Shown: positions 1-7,340, numbered from the stretch's first letter. The stretch is 45,308 bases of DNA from CAZGTQ01 sp964528575 (GCA_964528575.1 CAZGTQ010000460.1:1-45308), one strand, 5' to 3'. The notes: generated by a model not told the origin, from the sequence alone. Numbers and translations: made by a program.

Positions 1-141
1 CACGGGCGCCGACCGACTCGGCCTGCCGTTCATCGACGGGCAGCTGCCGACCTACATGGCGTGGACGCAGACGGGCGCCGCGTCGATCGTGCGCCTGCCG
101 CAGCTCACGCAGCATGTCGAGGACGTGCGCACGCTCGCCGG
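1..141. repeat. Terminal overlap, copy 1 (contig circularity)
   Basis: Bases 1-141 are identical to 45168-45308. The length, 141 bases, equals a k-mer size commonly used by de Bruijn graph assemblers, so the overlap most likely marks a circular or circularly permuted assembly and not a physical terminal repeat. Removing one copy gives a 45,167-bp circle, and a single open frame runs through the junction. Confidence 0.95.
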
Positions 142-823
142 CGAAGACGTCGTGATCTCGTTCTACGGCCGGCTGAACCTCGCGCCGCAGGCCGGGTTCG
201 ACACCTTCCGCCTCGAGCTCGTGCAGAACTTCGGATCGGGCGGATCGGCCGAGGTCTCGTACCTGTCGGACCCCTTCGAGATCACGCAGGACGGCGCCAC
301 GTTTCAGCGCTACTTCTTCGCGACGACGCTCGGCGTGGTCGCCGGCAAGACCTTTGGCCCCGGACACCACCTGAAGGCGAGGCTGCTGCTGAAGAGCGGC
401 GCGACCTTCCCGCTCTACCACACCGGCTGGCAGCTCGAGCGCGGCACGCTGCCCTCGCGGCTCGAGGTGCGGCCGCGCGAGATTGAGCTCGCGCTGTGCC
501 AGCGGTACTTCGAGAAGAGCTACCCGTACGAGGTCGAGCCGGGCACGGCGTCGGGTTTCGCGGGCGCGTCGCAGGGCCACGAGCCGGGGTCGGACGCGCA
601 GAGCCTCGCCACGCGCTTCCGCGTCGAGAAGCGCGCGACGCCGACGGTCGTCTTCTTCAACCCGGCGACGGGCGCGAGCGGCGCGCTCGACTGGGCCGGA
701 TCCAACTTCGCCGTCCTGTCGGTGAACGATCCCTCGACTTCCGGGACCGGCATCCCCAACACCGCGCACGGTGCGAGCGACGAGCCGGTGCGCGCCCACT
801 GGACCGCGGACGCGGAGTACTGA
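2..823 (+). CDS. Tail fibre protein, C-terminal part (begins at 44788)
   Basis: This is the continuation of the fibre gene that starts at 44788. The middle is beta-rich and looks like a carbohydrate-binding or jelly-roll domain (VVISFYGRLNL, then FRLELVQNFGSGG, then HTGWQLERGTLPS). The segment ending LCQRYFEKSYPYE is a motif seen in many phage tail-fibre tip proteins. The stop at 821-823 is two bases before the next ATG at 826, so the two genes are translationally linked. An internal ATG at 56 is not the true start, because the frame is open back across the junction. It probably binds host surface glycan; the target is unknown. Confidence 0.85.
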   Translation, partial: TGADRLGLPFIDGQLPTYMAWTQTGAASIVRLPQLTQHVEDVRTLAGEDVVISFYGRLNLAPQAGFDTFRLELVQNFGSGGSAEVSYLSDPFEITQDGATFQRYFFATTLGVVAGKTFGPGHHLKARLLLKSGATFPLYHTGWQLERGTLPSRLEVRPREIELALCQRYFEKSYPYEVEPGTASGFAGASQGHEPGSDAQSLATRFRVEKRATPTVVFFNPATGASGALDWAGSNFAVLSVNDPSTSGTGIPNTAHGASDEPVRAHWTADAEY

Positions 824-825
824 GC

Positions 826-1452
826 ATGGCCGAGTACCGCACCGCCCCCGGTGGCGTCGTCCGAACGAGCGACGGCGCCTTCATCCCGAACGACCCGGCC
901 AACGGCGCATGGCAGCGCTACCAGGCCTGGCTCGCCGTTCCGAACGTGCCCGACGCGGAGGACCTCGACGCGATCCGGGCCGCGGTGCGCTCGGACGTCG
1001 CCGAGCAGGCGGCCGCGCAGCGCGCGCGGCACCTCGCGCTCTCGGACCCCACGCACGTCGCGCTCTGGCGCATGCGTCTGGACGAGGCCGCGCGCGCGGA
1101 CGCGGACGGCTCGATCGACCCCGGTGAATACCCGCTGCTCGAGGCGGAGGTCGGGCACACCGGCGTCGACGTCGCCGCGGTCGCGACGGCCGTCTTGGCC
1201 GAGGGCGAGGTGGTGCGCACGGCGCTCGCGGCGATCCACGCGACCGAGCTCGACGCCGCGGCCGCGATCGACGCCGCCGGCGACGTCACCGCGATCCGCG
1301 TGGTGCTCGCCGAGCTGTCGTGGCCGCACGTGCGCAAGGCGGGCGGCGCGCGCATGGAGCTCGTCGCCCCGGTTCCGCTCGTGAAGCACGTCATCACGCC
1401 GGCGCCGGCGATCCTCGAGCTCGGCGCGCCCGCGCCGTCGGTCTCCTCGTGA
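826..1452 (+). CDS. Tail-fibre-associated/assembly-like protein with A-P repeat tail
   Basis: This 208-residue protein begins two bases after the fibre stop. The start (MAEYRTAPGGVVRTSDGAFI, then P and ND) resembles the opening of small phage proteins that follow fibre genes and act in fibre assembly. Residues 40-170 are predicted helical and acidic. The last 33 residues (near ARMELVAPVPLVKHVITPAP and on to the end) carry about one and a half copies of the Ala/Pro-Leu repeat found in tandem in the 3378-5132 protein and once at the end of the gp48-like protein. Fibre chaperone or fibre-tip accessory is an inference from position. Confidence 0.7.
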   Translation: MAEYRTAPGGVVRTSDGAFIPNDPANGAWQRYQAWLAVPNVPDAEDLDAIRAAVRSDVAEQAAAQRARHLALSDPTHVALWRMRLDEAARADADGSIDPGEYPLLEAEVGHTGVDVAAVATAVLAEGEVVRTALAAIHATELDAAAAIDAAGDVTAIRVVLAELSWPHVRKAGGARMELVAPVPLVKHVITPAPAILELGAPAPSVSS

Positions 1453-1865
1453 GCGAGAGCCCGGGCAACCTCGACGTGTTCGCGTTCCTCGAGCGCATCG
1501 GGGTCCCGGCCGGGTTCGCGTTCGGGCTCCTGTGGCTCTTGTGGCGCGTCGCTCAGGCGGCAGCGCCCAAGCTCGTCGAGATGGCGAACGCGCACCTCGA
1601 GTTCCTGACGGAGACGAGCGAATCGATGCGCGCGACGCACAAGGCGATCGAGCGCCAGGAGCAGGTGATCGTGGCGCTGCGTTCGGAACACGGTGACGCG
1701 CTCGAGCGCATCGCAGAGCAGAACGTCGAGGTCGCGCGCGCGGTGCAGGCCGTCGCGCAGGAGCTGCGCGAGGACCGGCACGCGCGCATCGATGACCTGC
1801 GTCGACGCGAGCGCGAGCATCAGGCGATGCTCGGCCGCGGCGAGGACGAGAGCCTGGGGCGTTAG
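1449..1865 (+). CDS. Membrane-anchored coiled-coil protein (holin or spanin candidate)
   Basis: A GTG start overlaps the previous stop (GTGA at 1449-1452). The 138-residue product has one N-terminal hydrophobic segment (about residues 17-33, rich in F, L, W, G and A), then a long charged coiled coil (about 40-130). That topology, a single membrane helix plus a soluble helical rod at the end of the late operon, fits an inner-membrane spanin or a holin-type lysis protein, but no family motif proves it. Its stop codon overlaps the stop of the convergent gene on the other strand by four bases (1862-1865). No endolysin sits beside it, so the lysis assignment is tentative. Confidence 0.65.
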   Translation: MSESPGNLDVFAFLERIGVPAGFAFGLLWLLWRVAQAAAPKLVEMANAHLEFLTETSESMRATHKAIERQEQVIVALRSEHGDALERIAEQNVEVARAVQAVAQELREDRHARIDDLRRREREHQAMLGRGEDESLGR

Positions 1866-2170
1866 AACAGGCGCGGCTGGCGCACGCCGTGTTCCGCCTC
1901 GGCTCGCCGACGGCGCGCGCGTCCGCGAAAGTCGCCGCGCGCGGGGCAGTGGTCGAAGTGGCTCTCCATCGTCACGCCGCGCCCGTCCTGGCGCAGCGAG
2001 CGCAGGTGCAGGGGCAGCTTCACGTTGCCGGCGTGGCCGAGCGCGACCGCCGTCTCGGTGGAGATAAGCGTCCACACGATCCTCTCGCCGCAACCTCGGC
2101 AGCGCCCGCGGTTCTGGCGCCACGCACCGTCGAGCATGCGGAAGCGCCGGCGCTCAGGCAGCCTCGCCAT
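1862..2170 (-). CDS. Small zinc-ribbon phage protein
   Basis: This 102-residue basic protein carries a CxxC pair (CRGCGERIVWT) near residue 25. Further on is ESHFDHCPARGDFR, which resembles the SHFATCP-type ending of a widespread class of small phage zinc-binding proteins, so the fold is probably a zinc ribbon. The biochemical role is unknown. Its start overlaps the 3' end of the upstream gene at 2154-2615 by 17 bases, which points to a two-gene transcript, and its stop overlaps the stop of the + strand gene ending at 1865. Confidence 0.7.
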   Translation of the reverse strand: MARLPERRRFRMLDGAWRQNRGRCRGCGERIVWTLISTETAVALGHAGNVKLPLHLRSLRQDGRGVTMESHFDHCPARGDFRGRARRRRAEAEHGVRQPRLF

Positions 2171-2615
2171 CGCCGCTCTCCGCGAATGGCAGGCTCTCCT
2201 GCGTCGGCGCGAGCTTGACGGAGACGAGCTCGCCGGGGTGCTGCTCGTCGTGGTCGATGCGCAGCGCGATCAGAGGGAGCAGCTCGGCGGTCGGGCTTTC
2301 GCTCTCGACGGAGAGCTTGACGCGCACGATCGGGTGCTCGTCGCCCGAGCGGATCGAGGAGCGCACGATGCGCACGTGCCCCTCCCACTCCTCCCCGGTC
2401 GCCACGGACTTGATCGTGCAGGCGCACACGTCGGCCGACACGCTGCCGAGGAACGAGGTCAGCACGTCCGCGCGGCCCTCGTGCTCGAGCACGAGCTCGA
2501 GGCAGTAGGACTCGGTGCGCACCGTCTCGCCCTCGGTCGTGGTGCGGACCTTGGGCGGGCGGATCACGAGCGGGCCGAGCGCGAACAGGCCGTCGATCTT
2601 CCGACGTCGAGCCAT
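2154..2615 (-). CDS. Hypothetical phage protein, first gene of a two-gene minus operon
   Basis: This 153-residue protein starts with a basic stretch (MARRRKIDGLFALGPLVIRP) and has an alternating hydrophobic pattern across residues 30-130 that suggests a beta-rich soluble domain, followed by an acidic tail. It has no recognised catalytic motif. The upstream region 2616-2831 is shared with the divergent + strand cassette and must hold its promoter. With the 1862-2170 gene it forms a short module on the strand opposite to the surrounding virion genes. I do not recognise the family; the fold comment is inference from composition. Confidence 0.65.
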   Translation of the reverse strand: MARRRKIDGLFALGPLVIRPPKVRTTTEGETVRTESYCLELVLEHEGRADVLTSFLGSVSADVCACTIKSVATGEEWEGHVRIVRSSIRSGDEHPIVRVKLSVESESPTAELLPLIALRIDHDEQHPGELVSVKLAPTQESLPFAESGDGEAA

Positions 2616-2831
2616 CGGGGGTTCCCTTTCGGGTCTGGAGTTCTCGAGGAACGCGCGGCGCCGATCCCACCGCCCCCCCCGGAGCGTGCGCCGCGCGATC
2701 GCCCGAGGGTAGACGGCGGGGATCTCGCTCGCCAGGATGGGCCCTGCGAGTGGACGCCGGACCCCCGCGGGGCAGGCTGGAGTCGAGCCCAGCCTGCTCC
2801 GCCCCCTTCCCCCACCCGGAGCGGAGCGAAC
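2616..2831. promoter_or_regulatory. Divergent intergenic region
   Basis: About 216 bases lie between a minus operon (start 2615) and the plus cassette (start 2832). I see no convincing -35/-10 pair, but both transcripts must begin here or be read in from further away. It contains a C-rich run near 2670-2682 and a 9-bp hairpin at 2772-2797. A GGAG at 2818-2821 and another at 2823-2826 serve as ribosome binding sites for the GTG at 2832. Confidence 0.4.
2772..2797 (+). other. 9-bp hairpin in the leader of the second tail cassette
   Basis: GCAGGCTGG at 2772-2780 and CCAGCCTGC at 2789-2797 form a perfect 9-bp stem with an 8-base loop, 35 bases before the GTG at 2832. No T run follows, so it may be a leader structure and not a terminator. 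Confidence 0.5.
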
Positions 2832-3284
2832 GTGACCTTCTGGTACGACAAGAGCGGCCTCGATCTGGCGAAGGGCGATCTCGACCTCGACACCGCGGTG
2901 CTCAAGGTGATGCTGGTCGACGCCGACAGCTCCGCCGACAGCGAGAAAGGCGTCGTCACGCTCTCGGGGTTCGCGGACCTCTCCGAGGCCGACGGCGCGA
3001 ACTACGTTCGCAAGACGCTGGCGAACGTGCAGATCGCCACCGTCGCGAACCAGGTGCGCATCACCGCCGACCCGACGAGCTGGTCGGCGCTCGGTGCGAA
3101 CGTCTCGGGCGAGAACATCAAGGGGGCGATCATCTACCGCGAGATCGGCGGCGGCACGGACGCCGAGAACATCCCGCTCGCGTGGTACGACGGCGGCGGC
3201 TTCCCGCTCACCCCCAGCGGCACGACCGTCGACGTCACGTGGGACGTGACCGGAGCGCTGCGCCTCGACCTCGTCGAGTCCTGA
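2832..3284 (+). CDS. Small phage structural protein of the 'TIKVML' type
   Basis: This 150-residue product begins at a GTG preceded by two GGAG elements. The opening (FWYDKSGLDLAKGDLDLDTA, then VLKVMLVDAD) matches the pattern of a common class of phage proteins in which a short segment with 'L..G..DLDTD.IKVML' is followed by a beta-rich body and a YxRKTL segment. Such proteins are usually encoded near fibre or tail-tip genes and are regarded as minor structural components of unproven role. It is the first gene of the 2832-6815 cassette and is followed by a terminator-like hairpin. Confidence 0.7.
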   Translation: MTFWYDKSGLDLAKGDLDLDTAVLKVMLVDADSSADSEKGVVTLSGFADLSEADGANYVRKTLANVQIATVANQVRITADPTSWSALGANVSGENIKGAIIYREIGGGTDAENIPLAWYDGGGFPLTPSGTTVDVTWDVTGALRLDLVES

Positions 3285-3321
3285 TCTACAGCGGCCCGCT
3301 AGGGCATGACCGTTGTGAGGG

Positions 3322-3360
3322 CCGGGCCCCGTGCGCCGCGCGCGCGCGGGGCCCGGTTTG
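3322..3360 (+). terminator. Rho-independent terminator-like hairpin
   Basis: CCGGGCCCCG at 3322-3331 pairs with CGGGGCCCGG at 3347-3356, and TTT follows at 3357-3359. The loop is GC-rich and could extend the stem. It lies between the stop at 3284 and the ATG at 3378, so it may attenuate transcription into the long repeat protein. Confidence 0.65.
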
Positions 3361-3377
3361 CGTAGGCTCGGTCGGCG

Positions 3378-5132
3378 ATGGGTCTCTACCGGGTGCGCCG
3401 CGGCGACGCCGTCTTCGGCGCGGCCGCCAACTCGCTCGACGTGGCGCTCGCGCCGGCGTGGACGGCAGGCGCCACGCTGCCGCTGATCGGCAGCTACTTC
3501 CGCGCGCCGGGCGGCAAGGACACGCCCGACGATGCGAACGTCGACACGCGCGACCTCTCGCTCAAGCCGGACATCGATCCGGCCGACACGTCCGAGCTAG
3601 TCCTCACGCGCAACGCGTCGGCGCTCGCTGAGGACTTCCGCTCGAGCTGGCAGCTGGCCGAGTGGCTCGGAGCGCCGGCGTCGCAGAACGGCTGGCGCGT
3701 GCGCAAGGGCTCGAGCGCGAAACCCGTCATGGCGGTGCGGCTGCTCGACACCGTCGCCGCGGTGGACACGCCGATCCTGGGCGACATCGTCGACTGGACG
3801 CAGTGCGTGCCGTTCGTCGTCGGGCAGGAGTACTTCTCCGCCGGCCAGGTCGGCGGGTCCGCTCGCGCGACCGCGGAGGTTCTTCCGAGCGGCGCGGTGC
3901 GGGTGCAGCGCGCGTCGAGCTCTGGCACGCTGCAGGTCTACGTCGTCGTCGTGGAGTTCGGCGCGCTGTGGGACGTGCTGACGGCCTCGCACACGTTCAC
4001 AGCCGCCGGCGCCGACGAGTCGATCTTGCTCGATCGCGCGCTCGGGTCCTGGTCGCAGGGGTGGATCGAGGCCACGCACCGCGGTCCCGGCGACGGCCTG
4101 GACGAGTGGGGCATGACGGCGCGCCCGGGCGCGACACTCGACAGCGTGCGCGTGCGGTTGCGCGCGGGCGCGAGCTCGCCGGGATCGTTCGTGGCGCGCG
4201 TCTACGTCATCACGCACGCTGGCCTCGAGGTCGAGCATCTGGACTCGATCACCGGCGGCGAGAGCGCGCACGGTTCCGTGCAGACGCTGCACGCCGTCAC
4301 GCTCGCGACCGCGGTGGACCAGGGCCGCACGCTGCTCGCGGGCTCGAACGACTGCGGCGGCACTGGCGCCGCGCTGCCGCGCCACGCATGGGCGTACCGG
4401 CTGACCGGCACGACGTCGGTCGACTGGTATCGGGGCCGCGCGACGCAGCCGGCCGACTGGGCCCTGCAGGCGATCCAGCTGCCCGACGTCGTCGACGTCG
4501 CGCCCGCTGCCGCGCGCCTCGAGCTGCGCGGCATCGATCCGTTCGTGGACCGCCACCAGGTCATCGCGCCGGGCCCGGCGCGTCTCGAACTCGTGGCGCC
4601 CGCTCCGGCGAGCGACGTGCACCAAGAGCTGACGCCGGGCCCGGCGCGGCTCGAACTCGTGGCGCCGGCGCCGGCGCTCGACGTGCACCAACTCGTGACG
4701 CCCGCTCCGGCGCGCATCGAGCTCGTCGCGCCGGCGGCCGCGCTCGTCGAGCGCATCGTCGTCACTCCGGCGCCGGCGACGATCGAGCTGCGCGCGGCGT
4801 TGCGCGTGGTGCGGCACAAGCTGACGCCGGCGCCGGCGATCATCGAGCTCGTCGCGCTGCCGCCGGCGACCGAGATCCCGATCCACGTCACCCCGGCGCC
4901 GGCGATCATGCGGCTCGTCGCGGTGCGCTCGCGGGTGGAATGGCCGGGGCTGTGTCGAGTAGCCTCTGAGCTGGCCACGACGCTCGCCTCGTCCGGCGAG
5001 CTTCCTGCCACCGACGTGACCCAAGCGCCCGCCAGCACCTCGAGCGTCGCCGCGCAGCTCGCCGCAGCGAGCACCGCGAGCCACAAGCTCGCGTCGATCG
5101 CACAACTGTCCGCCGAGCTCGAGGAGTGCTGA
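3378..5132 (+). CDS. Large tail-associated structural protein with seven A-P/L repeats
   Basis: This 584-residue protein has no family I can name. Residues 1-370 are beta-rich with low charge, as in fibre or tail-tip proteins, and contain no recognisable enzyme motif. Residues about 374-525 form a tandem array of roughly seven units of 20-23 residues with the pattern hTPxPAxIELVAPxPA (examples: LTPGPARLELVAPAPALDVH; VTPAPARIELVAPAAALVER). The same unit occurs at the C-termini of the proteins at 826-1452 and 44069-44776. Each unit probably supplies a beta-strand (AxIELVA) joined by Pro-rich turns. The last 60 residues are Ser/Ala-rich. It lies between two fibre-related genes, so a virion role is likely. 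Confidence 0.75.
   Translation: MGLYRVRRGDAVFGAAANSLDVALAPAWTAGATLPLIGSYFRAPGGKDTPDDANVDTRDLSLKPDIDPADTSELVLTRNASALAEDFRSSWQLAEWLGAPASQNGWRVRKGSSAKPVMAVRLLDTVAAVDTPILGDIVDWTQCVPFVVGQEYFSAGQVGGSARATAEVLPSGAVRVQRASSSGTLQVYVVVVEFGALWDVLTASHTFTAAGADESILLDRALGSWSQGWIEATHRGPGDGLDEWGMTARPGATLDSVRVRLRAGASSPGSFVARVYVITHAGLEVEHLDSITGGESAHGSVQTLHAVTLATAVDQGRTLLAGSNDCGGTGAALPRHAWAYRLTGTTSVDWYRGRATQPADWALQAIQLPDVVDVAPAAARLELRGIDPFVDRHQVIAPGPARLELVAPAPASDVHQELTPGPARLELVAPAPALDVHQLVTPAPARIELVAPAAALVERIVVTPAPATIELRAALRVVRHKLTPAPAIIELVALPPATEIPIHVTPAPAIMRLVAVRSRVEWPGLCRVASELATTLASSGELPATDVTQAPASTSSVAAQLAAASTASHKLASIAQLSAELEEC
4497..4935 (+). repeat. Tandem 20-23-codon A-P/L repeat array
   Basis: About seven consecutive imperfect repeats of 60-69 bases each encode the hTPxPAxIELVAPxPA unit. 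Nucleotide similarity between units is high: the string ACGCCGGCGCCGGCGATC recurs at 4825-4842 and at 1396-1413, outside this array. The end of the array (CCGGCGATCATGCGGCTCGT) almost matches a stretch near 44727-44746, so this is repeated DNA and not only a convergent protein motif. Confidence 0.8.
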
Positions 5133-5135
5133 GCG

Positions 5136-5480
5136 GTGGCGCTGGTCCTCGACGTCGACCCCGAAGCGCCGATCCAGGTCGGCAACCCGGTCGTGTTGCG
5201 CGTGCGGTTCGTGACGGCCGACGGCACGCCGCGCGACGTCTCGGACTCGGACGAGCAGACGATCAAGCTCGAGGACCCCAACGGCGACGCGGTGCACGTG
5301 GTCGCGGCGCTCGAGTCGGACGGCGAGGACGGCTGGATCGTCGGCACGTACGCGCACTCGAAGTTCGGGCGCTGGCGCATCCAGGGCCGCGTGCGGCTCT
5401 CCGCCGGCCCGCCCGAGACGTTCCTGCACACCTCGCGGGCGAGCTATCCCGTCGAGGCGAACCTTCCCGACCCCGCGTAG
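5136..5480 (+). CDS. Small Ig-like/beta-sandwich structural protein
   Basis: This 114-residue protein starts at GTG 5136 with GAGGAG nine bases upstream. The sequence is beta-rich and lacks cysteine. The succession VLRVRFVTADGTPRD, TIKLEDPNGD and GTYAHSKFGRWRIQGRVR looks like an immunoglobulin-like fold of the kind found in phage head or tail decoration proteins (a polar strand, a DPNGD turn, then a GxY...GRWRI strand). It sits between the repeat protein and a lipoprotein, so an accessory tail or capsid decoration is the likeliest role; the fold call is by eye. Confidence 0.7.
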   Translation: MALVLDVDPEAPIQVGNPVVLRVRFVTADGTPRDVSDSDEQTIKLEDPNGDAVHVVAALESDGEDGWIVGTYAHSKFGRWRIQGRVRLSAGPPETFLHTSRASYPVEANLPDPA

Positions 5481-5489
5481 GAGACCCCG

Positions 5490-5942
5490 ATGCTGACCCT
5501 CGTTCGATGCCTGGCGCTGTCGCTCTTTTGGATCCTGTGTTCGTTCGTGCTGGCCTGCGCGGCGGGCCAGGGCCCGTCGGCGGCGCGCGCGGAACGCTCG
5601 ACTTTCGACGTGATCGCGCCGCTCGTGACCGCGTACGTGGCCCACGACGCGCTGCACGAGGTGGCCGAGCGCGCGCCGCGCTCGAGCGCGATCGTCGACG
5701 CGACCGGTCAGCTGGTGCCCACGGGCGATGCGCGCTCGGACGTCGAGCTCGCGGCGATCATGGGCCTTCTTTCCGACTGGGAGTTCCGTCTGCGCGCGCA
5801 GGAGGGCGCCCTGGGGATCGCTTCGCCGCCGCCGGACGCGCGCGTCGAGCTCTTGCGCGACCAGCTCGAGTGGCGCTCGGGCCTGGATCCGGGCGCGACG
5901 CTGCCGCACCCCGAGGCGCCGCTCGCTGGGGTGGTGCGTTGA
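5490..5942 (+). CDS. Putative lipoprotein (possible outer-membrane spanin)
   Basis: The 150-residue product has an AGGAG ribosome binding site 5 bases before the ATG. Residues 1-23 form a lipoprotein signal: MLTL, a basic R, a hydrophobic core, then the lipobox VLAC with the acylated Cys at residue 23. The mature part is helical and acidic. Phage lipoproteins are known as outer-membrane spanins (Rz1 type), superinfection-exclusion proteins or conversion factors; the mature length here, about 127 residues, is longer than classical Rz1. The lipobox implies a host that processes bacterial lipoproteins. Which of these roles applies cannot be settled from the sequence. Confidence 0.7.
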   Translation: MLTLVRCLALSLFWILCSFVLACAAGQGPSAARAERSTFDVIAPLVTAYVAHDALHEVAERAPRSSAIVDATGQLVPTGDARSDVELAAIMGLLSDWEFRLRAQEGALGIASPPPDARVELLRDQLEWRSGLDPGATLPHPEAPLAGVVR

Positions 5943-6235
5943 GGCTCGACGAGCTCGCCCAGAAGGTCGGCGACGAGGCGGCCGCGTTCCTGCACGCGGA
6001 ACGGCCGCTCGCGGAAGAGATCCGCCGGCGCGCGGCGTCCGCGGCCGCGGCGCTCGCGTTCGCGCAGCTCGAGGCGCTCGCGCGCCCGGCCGGCGTGAAC
6101 GCGGAGAGCGTCGCCGTCGCGCGCGCGCGCCTCGACAACCTGGGCGCCGCCGGAGCGATCGAGCTGCGCGCGTCGGTCGCGCGCGCGGTCCAGAGCGTCC
6201 TGATCCGCGGCATCGCGGCGATCGCCAAGATCTGA
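5939..6235 (+). CDS. Small helical hypothetical protein
   Basis: A TTG start overlaps the upstream stop (TTGA at 5939-5942), giving a 98-residue protein that is almost entirely Ala/Arg/Glu-rich helix and contains no Cys. The short C-terminal SVLIRGIAAIAKI is amphipathic. The strict overlap with the lipoprotein gene suggests coupled translation and a shared function, for example a partner subunit, but there is no recognisable family. Confidence 0.65.
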   Translation: MRLDELAQKVGDEAAAFLHAERPLAEEIRRRAASAAAALAFAQLEALARPAGVNAESVAVARARLDNLGAAGAIELRASVARAVQSVLIRGIAAIAKI

Positions 6236-6251
6236 CGAGAGGCGCACGCGC

Positions 6252-6815
6252 ATGTTCCTGATCGACTCGCCCGGAGCGACCGCTGCAAACACGTTCACCG
6301 CGGGCAACCCGTTCGCGGACCCGGCCATCCCGCCGACGATCGTCTCGTCGGAGTGGCTGAACATGCTGCAGTTCGAGCTCGGGAACATCCTCGTGTTCGC
6401 CGGGCTCACGCCGACCAAGGGCGTCAACAACCAGGTCCTCGTCGCGATCCAGAAGATCATCGAGACGTACCTGGACGAGTCGATGGGGCGCGTCGTGCAG
6501 TTCACGGCCGACCGCGACTACGCGGCGGGCGAGGGCGCGCAGAAGGGGGCGACGTTCGGGATCACGACGACGGCGCTGCTGACCTCGCAGGTGGGCAAGA
6601 TCCAGGTCTTCGGCCCCGCGGTGCTCTCGAAGGTCGTCGGCGAGACGCTGGTCGCCGGCGACCGCATGTACTGGGACGACGCGAACAAGCGCGTGACGCT
6701 CAACCCCTCCGGCGGCAAGCACCTGGCGGGGGCATGCACGCTGGGCATGGGCAGCGCAGGCACGCTCACGATCGTCCACCTGAACGGGCACCACGGCGAG
6801 GTTCCCTCGCCCTGA
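6252..6815 (+). CDS. Second fibre-like protein: shared anchor joined to a DUF2190-like domain
   Basis: This 187-residue protein (GAGAGG ribosome binding site at 6238-6243) opens with a segment of about 55 residues similar to the start of the fibre at 44788: MFLIDSPGATAANTFTAGNP here against MELVDNPSAGPGNTFVEGDP there, then an LQFE(I/L) stretch in both. The second half (from about residue 85) has the pattern of the DUF2190 / capsid-fibre fold: QKGATFGITTTALL, then GETLVAGDRMYWDDANKRVT, then a GG...LAG...LG stretch ending LTIVHLNG. The phage has its own DUF2190 capsid protein at 32288-32635, with a comparable GVDLYWDSTPGEAT segment. So this appears to be a tail-anchored version of a capsid-decoration fold. 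Confidence 0.75.
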   Translation: MFLIDSPGATAANTFTAGNPFADPAIPPTIVSSEWLNMLQFELGNILVFAGLTPTKGVNNQVLVAIQKIIETYLDESMGRVVQFTADRDYAAGEGAQKGATFGITTTALLTSQVGKIQVFGPAVLSKVVGETLVAGDRMYWDDANKRVTLNPSGGKHLAGACTLGMGSAGTLTIVHLNGHHGEVPSP

Positions 6816-6969
6816 TCGTCGGGTTCGGGCCTCGAGCACCGCGGAGCGCTGCCTCTCCTTCGGGGGGGAGGGCCACTCCAGCGGGGCATGGCGCCCTCGG
6901 TCGGATCTCGAGGACCGGCCGGGGGCGCCGCTCTGCGCGGGCGGATTATTCCCGTTCTATGCGGGCCGT
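6816..6969. terminator. Convergent intergenic region with hairpin
   Basis: Two transcription units converge here. CCTCTCC at 6852-6858 can pair with GGGGAGG around 6866-6872 (one G-T pair), with a short TTC-containing loop; this is the likely bidirectional terminator. A 13-base tandem duplication follows at 6956-6981. I see no gene here. Confidence 0.5.
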
Positions 6970-6981
6970 CTATGCGGGCCG
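6956..6981. repeat. 13-bp tandem duplication at the end of a minus gene
   Basis: TCTATGCGGGCCG occurs twice in a row (6956-6968 and 6969-6981). The second copy contains the stop codon of the minus-strand gene at 6970-7290, so the duplication may have created or displaced that gene's 3' end. Confidence 0.8.
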
Positions 6982-7290
6982 CACGCGCACGCGGCCGGTG
7001 TCGGCGCAGCGCGCGCAGCGCCACGCGCCGTCCACGGGCACGTGGGCGCGCACGCCGCAGCGCTCGCAGTCGAGCGTCCAGGCCTGCGGTGGCCACTGCG
7101 CACCGGGCGCGCCGGCGTCCTGGGCCGCGGCGATGCGCTGTTCGGCGTCGCGGCGCTGGGGCGCCTTGAGCGTGCCGCGGCGCCGCGCGCGGCCAAGTGC
7201 CCGCTGCTCGGCGCGCAGGATGCGCCTTCGTTCGGCGCGCGGCAGGGCCCACATGCCCAGCAGCTCGTCAGGGGATTCGTCGCAGCTCAT
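6970..7290 (-). CDS. Small zinc-ribbon protein, last gene of the minus operon
   Basis: The start chosen is the ATG whose complement is at 7288-7290, giving MSCDESPDELLGMWALPRAE and a 106-residue product. Residues 1-65 are charged helices; the C-terminus carries two Cys pairs (LDCERCGVRAHVP and WRCARCADTG) that form a typical zinc ribbon. Proteins of this shape are common in phage early operons and are thought to bind nucleic acid or protein partners; no specific role can be given. A gap of 50 bases separates it from the gene upstream. The frame is open further upstream, but that part loses the coding-like third-position GC bias and is out of frame with a real gene. Confidence 0.7.
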   Translation of the reverse strand: MSCDESPDELLGMWALPRAERRRILRAEQRALGRARRRGTLKAPQRRDAEQRIAAAQDAGAPGAQWPPQAWTLDCERCGVRAHVPVDGAWRCARCADTGRVRVRPA

Positions 7291-7340
7291 GCGCGTGCCT
7301 CGCGCGTGCCGGGATCCGTGGGGTCTGACAACATCAAGGG

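Noticed and set aside
1..141. Physical direct terminal repeat of a packaged genome
   Set aside because: The length equals a common assembler k-mer and the frame runs through it; assembly overlap is the simpler explanation.
3597..6839. Very long minus-strand open frame (about 1,080 codons) opposite the tail-tip cassette
   Set aside because: The translation is Arg/Ala/His-rich low complexity, a known effect of GC-rich codon bias on the opposite strand; the plus-strand genes here have ribosome binding sites and recognisable features.
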